Both the position numbers and the translations under genes were made by a program. A stretch of 12,033 nt of DNA from DAOTXK01 sp034435395 (GTDB taxonomy: Bacteria > Chloroflexota > Anaerolineae > Aggregatilineales > Ch27), in assembly GCA_034435395.1 (NCBI GenBank), contig DAOTXK010000026.1, forward strand, positions 1-12,033, in the 5' to 3' direction. The notes beneath the pieces are model-generated. The model made no database searches. It had not been told where the DNA came from and was given only the letters and a program-made list of their open reading frames with translations. Shown here one piece after another: positions 7,259-12,033 of this stretch (position 1 is its first letter; every line of letters starts with the position of its first letter).

Positions 7259-8590
7259 TCACAGCGCGCCGGTTGAGATATCCCCCAGCACGACCTCGAC
7301 CGTTTTGGCAGCCAGCCGGGTGATCGATTCCCCGTTGTTCAGCTCCGGGTAAACCATGACGGAGTTGCTCATATACAGCCCGGCGACCGGCGTCCGGATG
7401 GCCGGAATCTGGTCGGTGGTGCCGGTCGGGCGCAGCGGCTCAACGTAACGCGCCCGCTGCACCAGGAAGTCGTGGATGTCCGCCTCGTCAAAGTCCGGGA
7501 ACATGCGCCGGAAGTGCCGGAGCCATTCGTGCTTCACCCGGTCGTCCGGCCAGCTCATCAGTTCGCTGCCGGGGGCCAGGTACTTGGGCAGGTAAACCAG
7601 GTGATGGCCGCCGACATGCCGGGGATCGATCAGGTTGGTGGTCTCCACCACCGCCGTGAACGGCACCGACTCGTCGGTGATGTTCAGCACGTAATACGGC
7701 GTCAGCCGCTCCTTGAGGATCAGCAGCGGGCACAGCACCCCCAGGTATTCCTGCCCGGCCAACGCCTGGCGGAAGGCTTCCGGCGCGCCGGGAAGCAGCG
7801 GGGCCAGGATAGGCGATTGCAGGGTGGCGATGGCCCCATCGCAGGGCTGTAGACCGTCGGGCGTGCGGATGCCGGTCACGCGCCCCGCTTCGATGGCGAT
7901 CGCCTCCACGGCGGTGTTCAGGTGGATGGCCACGCCGAGGGATTCGGCGCGGGCGGCCAGGGCCTCGATCAGCGTGTAGTAGCCGCCCTCCAGGTAACAC
8001 ATCATTTCTTTGGAGGTGACGCCCTGGCGGGTGGCCATCATCCGCCGCAGCCGCGCCCAGATGTATGTGGCCGGCACATCGACCGCTTCGCTGTCGAACT
8101 TGGCGCGCAGCAGCGGCTTCCAGACCTTGGTGTAGACGCCGCGCCCGCTGATCCGGACCAGCCAATCCTCCACCGGGAGGTTATCCATCCGGTGGGAGTT
8201 GTTTTCGAACTGGGCCCAGATCACCTGCAAGCCCAGGCGGAAGCGCTGAAAGACGTTCAGCGGCGGGAACAGCAGGAAATCCACCGGCGTGTTAAACGGG
8301 TACAGCTGGCCGTCATCGTAAAACCCCTGTTTGGTGGCGGTGAAGTGCAGCCGGTCCGCCACGCCCGTCTCCTGGATCAGCGTCTGCATCGACATGTCGC
8401 TGCTGAGGATGGTGTGGTAAAAACAGTCGATGCGGATGCCGTTGTAGGGGAGGTAGCTGGCCAGCCCGCCCAGGTTATTGCCGCGCTCGTAGAGGGTGAT
8501 CTGGTGCCCCGCCTGGGCCAGTTTGTAGGCCAGGGTGAGGCCGCCGATGCCGCCGCCGATGATCGCCAGTTGTTTGGTGGTTGAGGTCAT
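7259..8590 (-). CDS. FAD-dependent oxidoreductase, amine oxidase/PPO-like fold
   Basis: A 443-residue flavoprotein. The N-terminus is a textbook dinucleotide-binding fold: GGGIGG at 12-17, an acidic strand end E35 for the ribose of FAD, and NLGGLAS at 39-45, the motif seen in the amine oxidase, protoporphyrinogen oxidase and UDP-galactopyranose mutase superfamily. The stretch CFYHTILSSD (56-65) resembles the FYH...SD motif of the branch found in polysaccharide gene clusters. The C-terminus (about 407-435, GLYMSNSVMVYPELNNG) matches the second FAD-contacting segment. The usual acidic residue after the last glycine is replaced here by Asn (MSNS rather than GD). It starts 11 nt after the stop of the small membrane protein and is the last gene of the glycan operon. 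No clear Shine-Dalgarno is visible, so translational coupling is likely. The substrate cannot be told from sequence; a sugar, polyprenol or lipid-linked intermediate is my inference from context. Confidence 0.8.
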   Translation of the reverse strand: MTSTTKQLAIIGGGIGGLTLAYKLAQAGHQITLYERGNNLGGLASYLPYNGIRIDCFYHTILSSDMSMQTLIQETGVADRLHFTATKQGFYDDGQLYPFNTPVDFLLFPPLNVFQRFRLGLQVIWAQFENNSHRMDNLPVEDWLVRISGRGVYTKVWKPLLRAKFDSEAVDVPATYIWARLRRMMATRQGVTSKEMMCYLEGGYYTLIEALAARAESLGVAIHLNTAVEAIAIEAGRVTGIRTPDGLQPCDGAIATLQSPILAPLLPGAPEAFRQALAGQEYLGVLCPLLILKERLTPYYVLNITDESVPFTAVVETTNLIDPRHVGGHHLVYLPKYLAPGSELMSWPDDRVKHEWLRHFRRMFPDFDEADIHDFLVQRARYVEPLRPTGTTDQIPAIRTPVAGLYMSNSVMVYPELNNGESITRLAAKTVEVVLGDISTGAL

Positions 8591-8601
8591 GGTCGCGATG
8601 G

Positions 8602-8967
8602 TTACAGGTTGGCGCTCAAGCCGACGATCATCAGGCCGCCGATGATGATGGCGATGCCCAGCAGACGGGTCCGCGTGATGCGCTCCTTAAAGATCAGGTA
8701 GGAGCCGATGACGATGCCGACGTAGCTCAGGCTGGCGAACGGATACAGGAAACTCACCTCCAGGGATGACATGGCCATCAGCCAGAACAGGACGCCGGTG
8801 GCGTAGATGATCAGGCCGACGACCACCCAGGGCGACAGGGCAATCCGGAGGATCAAAGGCCGGGCCTGATCCGACGCCCTGGCGATGCGGCCCATGGCGT
8901 ATTTCAGGGTCAGCTGGCCGATCACGCTGAAGGTGGTGCTGAGCATGACAAAAACAAACCAGGACAT
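8602..8967 (-). CDS. Small four-helix EamA/SMR-like membrane protein
   Basis: A 121-residue, very hydrophobic protein with four predicted transmembrane helices (about 2-22, 44-66, 70-91, 97-118). The second half, LYPFASLSYVGIVIGSYLIF then a KERI turn and a Gly-rich last helix, is the standard EamA/DMT half-repeat. At this size it is a half-transporter that would work as a dimer, like EmrE or the ArnE/ArnF pair that flips undecaprenyl-phosphate-aminoarabinose. Its position directly between a dolichyl-phosphate-mannose-synthase-type glycosyltransferase (6 nt upstream) and a FAD oxidoreductase (11 nt downstream) favours a role in flipping a lipid-linked sugar rather than drug efflux. That role is inferred from context. 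I see no strong ribosome binding site; it is probably coupled to the upstream gene. Confidence 0.8.
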   Translation of the reverse strand: MSWFVFVMLSTTFSVIGQLTLKYAMGRIARASDQARPLILRIALSPWVVVGLIIYATGVLFWLMAMSSLEVSFLYPFASLSYVGIVIGSYLIFKERITRTRLLGIAIIIGGLMIVGLSANL

Positions 8968-8973
8968 GGGCCA

Positions 8974-9858
8974 TCACTTTCGGTAGGCAGGTTCGGACGG
9001 AAGCGGCGGGACGGGCCGCCGACCCAGGACCAACCGCCACTGGTATTTGAGGTGAGTCAGGGTCACCCGCGCGATCTTGAGGCTCGACTGGCCGAAGGAG
9101 CGGCGGCGCAGCACCGTCGGAAACTCCACCACTTTATACCCGGCGCGCAGCGCATTCACCAGGATTTCCGTACCGGCCAGGAAGTCATCGCTCTCGAAGG
9201 TGATGGTCTCAACGACCCGGCGGCGGTAGGCCCGGAACAGCGCCGTCCAGGTATGGATGTGCCAGCTCACCAGCAGCCGGTAGAGCAGGGACGCGCCAAA
9301 ACTGAACAGCAGGCGGTAGCGCGGCACGCCTTCCACCGCGCCCTGGGGGTGGTAGGGCGAGGCGGTGACGAGGTCGGCCCCCTCGCGGACGAGCTGAGCC
9401 ACCAGGCGCGGGATAGCGTCGAAGGCGTAGGTGCCGTCGAAGTCGGTGGTGACGACGATGTCACCGGTGGCGTGGGCGAAGCCGGTGCGGATGGCCGCGC
9501 CCAGGCCGCGATTCACGCCGTGCGGCACGATCTGCACCCGCGCATCATGGGCGAAAGTCGTCCGCAGCAGGTCGGCGGTCGCGTCGGTGCTGCCGTCGTC
9601 GATGAAGATGATCTCCAGCGCATAATTTCTGCCCAGTTCCGCCAGGACCGGGCGCAGCCGGTCTGCCGTCTGGGCCACGCCAGCCGCTTCGTTAAAGGCG
9701 GGGATGATCAGCGTGAGCCGGGGAGTCGGCGCGGCCTGAACCGCGGAATCGACCGGCGAATGGGATGCCTCAAAACCATCGTTAAACATATCAACCACCA
9801 TTAAATCAAATCGTTCGCTAAACTGCTTCTGCCAAACGGTACGATCACAGGTATTCAT
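8974..9858 (-). CDS. Family 2 glycosyltransferase, DPM-synthase-like
   Basis: A 294-residue GT-A fold glycosyltransferase. LIIPAFNEA (50-58) is the nucleotide-binding first strand, IFIDDGSTDAT (84-94) the second conserved segment, NRGLGAAIRTGFAHATGD (116-133) the loop typical of polyprenyl-phosphate glycosyltransferases, and TTDFDGTYAF (137-146) holds the metal-binding D-x-D (D139, D141). RRRSFGQSSLK (251-261) is near the end. There are no C-terminal membrane helices, so it is probably a peripheral enzyme that transfers a sugar from an NDP-sugar to a polyprenyl phosphate. ATG at 9858 is chosen because its ATGA overlaps the stop of the WecB-type gene by 4 nt. Starts at 9801 or 9789 would drop an unconserved, AT-richer 20-24-residue leader. 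The frame is open further upstream to 10056, but that Gly/Arg-rich stretch lies inside the epimerase gene and is not coding in this frame. Confidence 0.87.
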   Translation of the reverse strand: MNTCDRTVWQKQFSERFDLMVVDMFNDGFEASHSPVDSAVQAAPTPRLTLIIPAFNEAAGVAQTADRLRPVLAELGRNYALEIIFIDDGSTDATADLLRTTFAHDARVQIVPHGVNRGLGAAIRTGFAHATGDIVVTTDFDGTYAFDAIPRLVAQLVREGADLVTASPYHPQGAVEGVPRYRLLFSFGASLLYRLLVSWHIHTWTALFRAYRRRVVETITFESDDFLAGTEILVNALRAGYKVVEFPTVLRRRSFGQSSLKIARVTLTHLKYQWRLVLGRRPVPPLPSEPAYRK

Positions 9859-10958
9859 ACCTGCGCCGGTCGCGCCGTCCGCTGCCGGCGCTCGCGCTCC
9901 AGCACGTCGCAGATGCGCTGACCGACGCCGCAGGTCCCGTAAAAGTCGGGGTGCTCCGCCGGTGGCGGTTCCAGCGCTGCTGCCACCGCCGCCTGGAAGG
10001 CCGCCGGGGCGGTGTCGCACAGCCGGTTCCAGCCCGCGTCCACCGTCTCCACCCATTCGGTGGTATCCCGCACGGTGACGGTCGGTCGGCGCAGCATGTA
10101 CGCTTCCTTCTGCAGGCCGCCGCTGTCGGTGATGACGATGGTGCAGGCGTCCAGCATGGCGATCATGTCCAGGTAACCCAGCGGGTCGGTGGCGCGGACG
10201 TTCCCGCTGAAGCGCAGGTCAAAGGCGCTCAACATCTTACGCAGGCGCGGGTGAACGGGCAGCACCACCGGCAGGTCCAGCGTGTTCAGCGTGGCGACGA
10301 TGTTGCGCAGGTTGTCGACGTGGTCGGTGTTGGCCGGGCGGTGGATGGTGGCCAGGGCGAACGGCTCACTCGGCCGCAGGGCAGCCTCGGCCAGGAGCCG
10401 GTCCTGCCGCTCCCGCGCCCGCTCCACCAGGCCCAGCAGCACGTCCACCCGCACATCGCCCACCAGGCGCACGCCCGCGACCAGGCCCTCCCGCCGGAGG
10501 TTTTCGACGGCGACCTGGGTGGGCGCAAACAGCAGGTCGCTCAGGTGATCGATGACCACGCGGTTGATCTCTTCCGGCATGGCCCGGTCGAAGCTGCGCA
10601 ACCCGGCCTCGATATGGGCCAGCGGGAGGCCGAGTTTGGCGGCGGCCAGCCCGGCGGCGATGGTCGTATTGGTGTCGCCGTAGACCAGGACCCAGTCCGG
10701 CGTTTCCTGCTGCATGACCTGTTCGGCCCGGATCATGATCTGGCCGGTCTGCTCGGCGTGGCTGCCGCTGCCCACGCCCAGGTGAACCTCCGGCTCCGGC
10801 AGGTCCAGGTCAGTGAAGAACACATCCGACATGTTGGCGTCATAGTGCTGGCCGGTGTGCACCAGGATTTCGACGTGGCCGCGCTGGCGGAGGGCCTTAC
10901 TCACCGGCGTGATCTGCACGAACTCCGGGCGCGTGCCGACGACGGTCAAAACTTTCAT
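9855..10958 (-). CDS. wecB: UDP-N-acetylglucosamine 2-epimerase, non-hydrolysing
   Basis: A 367-residue cytosolic enzyme, the normal length for this family, which interconverts UDP-GlcNAc and UDP-ManNAc. The N-terminus VVGTRPEFVQITPV (6-19) includes Arg10. VYGDTNTT (92-99) carries Asp95, AHIEAGLRS (114-122) carries Glu117, and MPEEINR (127-133) carries Glu130; these match the catalytic acids known in E. coli WecB. His206 sits in IHRPAN, a variant of the usual HRxEN. TDSGGLQKEA (277-286) and RDTTEWVE (297-304) are the C-terminal UDP-binding hallmarks. Both ends overlap neighbours by 4 nt (ATGA), with the dehydrogenase upstream and the glycosyltransferase downstream, so the three are a translationally coupled block. 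The last residues (about 355-367, RERRQRTARPAQV) are a basic tail. A related 2-epimerase acting on a modified UDP-sugar, as in the WbpI branch, is possible. Confidence 0.92.
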   Translation of the reverse strand: MKVLTVVGTRPEFVQITPVSKALRQRGHVEILVHTGQHYDANMSDVFFTDLDLPEPEVHLGVGSGSHAEQTGQIMIRAEQVMQQETPDWVLVYGDTNTTIAAGLAAAKLGLPLAHIEAGLRSFDRAMPEEINRVVIDHLSDLLFAPTQVAVENLRREGLVAGVRLVGDVRVDVLLGLVERARERQDRLLAEAALRPSEPFALATIHRPANTDHVDNLRNIVATLNTLDLPVVLPVHPRLRKMLSAFDLRFSGNVRATDPLGYLDMIAMLDACTIVITDSGGLQKEAYMLRRPTVTVRDTTEWVETVDAGWNRLCDTAPAAFQAAVAAALEPPPAEHPDFYGTCGVGQRICDVLERERRQRTARPAQV

Positions 10959-12013
10959 AGGCTACCGGTCCTGTGATCATCGGTGGAAGTCCCGTTAGGC
11001 GATAGGGCAGGGGCCCGTTCCCTGGCGATCAGTTCCACCTCCTTGCCGGAACGGACGAATTCCAGGGCCAGGCGCAGGGTTTCCAGGCTGTCCTTCCCGG
11101 TGATCGTGGGCGGACGCCCATCCCGCACCGCGCCGACAAAATCCTCCAGTTCAGCGGCCAGCGGCTCGTAGCGCTGGATGCGGATGCCCAGCACGTTGCC
11201 TTCGTTCACGCCGCGCAGGATGCTCAGCGTATCCCACTGGCTGGGGCCGATCTCGTTTTCGTAAAAATACAGCTCCTGGGTGATCAGGTCGCAGCGGAAC
11301 ATGCCGCGCGCGCCAGTGATGGTCAGCAGCCGCACTTTGGTCGGGGTGATCCAGTTCACGTCCAGCACGCCGACCGCGCCGCTGACAAAACGCATCAGGC
11401 CACTGAAGGCATCCTCGCGGTCGGAATTAATGGTCTTTAACGTCTCGCCGTAGAGCCGCACGATATCCTCGTTCATCAGGAACCGGAACAGATCAATGTC
11501 GTGCGAGGCCAGGTCAATCACCACGCCCACGTCCCGGATGCGGGCGGGATAGGGGCTGAGGCGCTGGGCATGAATCTGGTAGATGCGGCCAGCCATGCCT
11601 TCGCGCAGGCGGCGGCGCAGTTCGGTGATGGCCGGGTTAAAACGTTCGATGTGCCCGACCGCCAGGACCACGCCGTGCTCCTCGGCCAGCTCGATCAATT
11701 CCTGGCCCTGTTCCAGCGTGCCGGCGATGGGCTTTTCGATCAGCACGTGGACGCCGCGCCGGATCAGATCGGCGCCGACTTCCAGGTGGTTGATGGTCGG
11801 CACGGCCAGCGAGACCAGGTCCGGCTGGTGGTTTTCCAGCAGTTCGACGTAATCGGCATAATAGGGAACGGCGAAACGGCCCCCGACCTTGGCAGCCGTA
11901 AAAGCGTTGGTGTCGGCCACGCCGACTAACTCTACCCCATCTTCCATCTCACGATACACGCGGGCATGGTTGCGGCCCATGCTACCGACGCCAATCACGG
12001 CTGCTTTTAACAT
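10955..12013 (-). CDS. Gfo/Idh/MocA-family sugar dehydrogenase
   Basis: A 352-residue NAD(P)-dependent oxidoreductase. Residues 1-120 are the Rossmann domain: VIGVGSMG (6-13, GxGxxG) and EKPIAG (93-98), with the family's Lys94-Pro95. The C-terminal alpha/beta domain contains GVVIDLASHDIDLF (163-176), whose His171 lies at the usual catalytic position. Overall it resembles UDP-N-acetylglucosamine 3-dehydrogenase and WbpB-type enzymes, though WbpB acts on the uronic acid and I cannot settle the substrate. The start at 12013 is well supported: a perfect AGGAGG lies 10 nt upstream. The stop overlaps the epimerase start as ATGA. Sitting with a UDP-HexNAc 2-epimerase, it probably oxidises a UDP-HexNAc derivative on the way to a di-N-acetylated or keto sugar. 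If so, an aminotransferase and acetyltransferase would be expected upstream of the window. Confidence 0.88.
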   Translation of the reverse strand: MLKAAVIGVGSMGRNHARVYREMEDGVELVGVADTNAFTAAKVGGRFAVPYYADYVELLENHQPDLVSLAVPTINHLEVGADLIRRGVHVLIEKPIAGTLEQGQELIELAEEHGVVLAVGHIERFNPAITELRRRLREGMAGRIYQIHAQRLSPYPARIRDVGVVIDLASHDIDLFRFLMNEDIVRLYGETLKTINSDREDAFSGLMRFVSGAVGVLDVNWITPTKVRLLTITGARGMFRCDLITQELYFYENEIGPSQWDTLSILRGVNEGNVLGIRIQRYEPLAAELEDFVGAVRDGRPPTITGKDSLETLRLALEFVRSGKEVELIARERAPALSPNGTSTDDHRTGSL

Positions 12014-12023
12014 ACGTTGTTAA

Positions 12024-12029
12024 CCTCCT
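12024..12029 (-). promoter_or_regulatory. Shine-Dalgarno of the Gfo/Idh/MocA gene
   Basis: AGGAGG on the minus strand, a full match to the anti-Shine-Dalgarno core, 10 nt before the ATG at 12013. It fixes that start codon. The other genes of the block are reached by overlap or coupling instead and have weaker sites. Confidence 0.75.
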
Positions 12030-12033
12030 GAAC

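Noticed and set aside
9859..10056. Extended N-terminus for the glycosyltransferase starting at 10056
   Set aside because: The extra 66 residues are Gly/Arg-rich, lie inside the epimerase gene in another frame, and no GT2 protein needs them.

Overview
The window is GC-rich, and every gene I can support lies on the minus strand, so the biology reads from right to left. Proline/threonine-rich linkers (PTPT/TATP type), an FHA protein joined to an extracellular LysM domain, and a GldF-GldG fusion transporter together suggest a Chloroflexota bacterium (Anaerolineae-like). This is an inference from style and gene content; no rRNA or other marker gene is present.

Right part (12013 to 7259): a tightly packed sugar/glycan biosynthesis operon. 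In transcription order it holds a Gfo/Idh/MocA sugar dehydrogenase, a non-hydrolysing UDP-GlcNAc 2-epimerase (WecB type), a family 2 glycosyltransferase of the dolichyl-phosphate-mannose-synthase type, a four-helix EamA/SMR-like membrane protein and a FAD-dependent amine-oxidase-fold oxidoreductase. The first three genes are joined by two 4-nt ATGA overlaps, and the rest by gaps of 6 and 11 nt. The likely job is making a nucleotide sugar of the HexNAc series and building or moving a lipid-linked surface glycan. The operon starts at the right edge with a perfect AGGAGG ribosome binding site, and more genes probably lie upstream outside the window.

Middle part (7012 to 1977): a complete three-gene Gld-type ABC system. 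It has an ATPase (GldA-like), a 984-residue fusion of an ABC-2 permease (GldF-like) with a GldG-type extracytoplasmic protein, and a DUF4340 protein. It ends in a GC-rich hairpin at 1931-1960.

Left part (1918 to 1): immediately after that hairpin is a strong sigma70-like promoter with a perfect TATAAT. It leads, through a roughly 200-nt untranslated stretch, into a gene running off the left edge. That gene encodes at least 560 residues: a cytoplasmic FHA domain, one transmembrane helix, a Pro/Thr linker, a LysM domain, a canonical thrombospondin type 3 calcium-binding repeat, a beta-rich domain and a further Pro/Thr-rich tail. It would physically link phosphothreonine signalling inside the cell to peptidoglycan outside, and it sits beside a Gld-type transporter. 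This is the most interesting part of the window.

No tRNA, rRNA, CRISPR array, insertion sequence or attachment site was seen.
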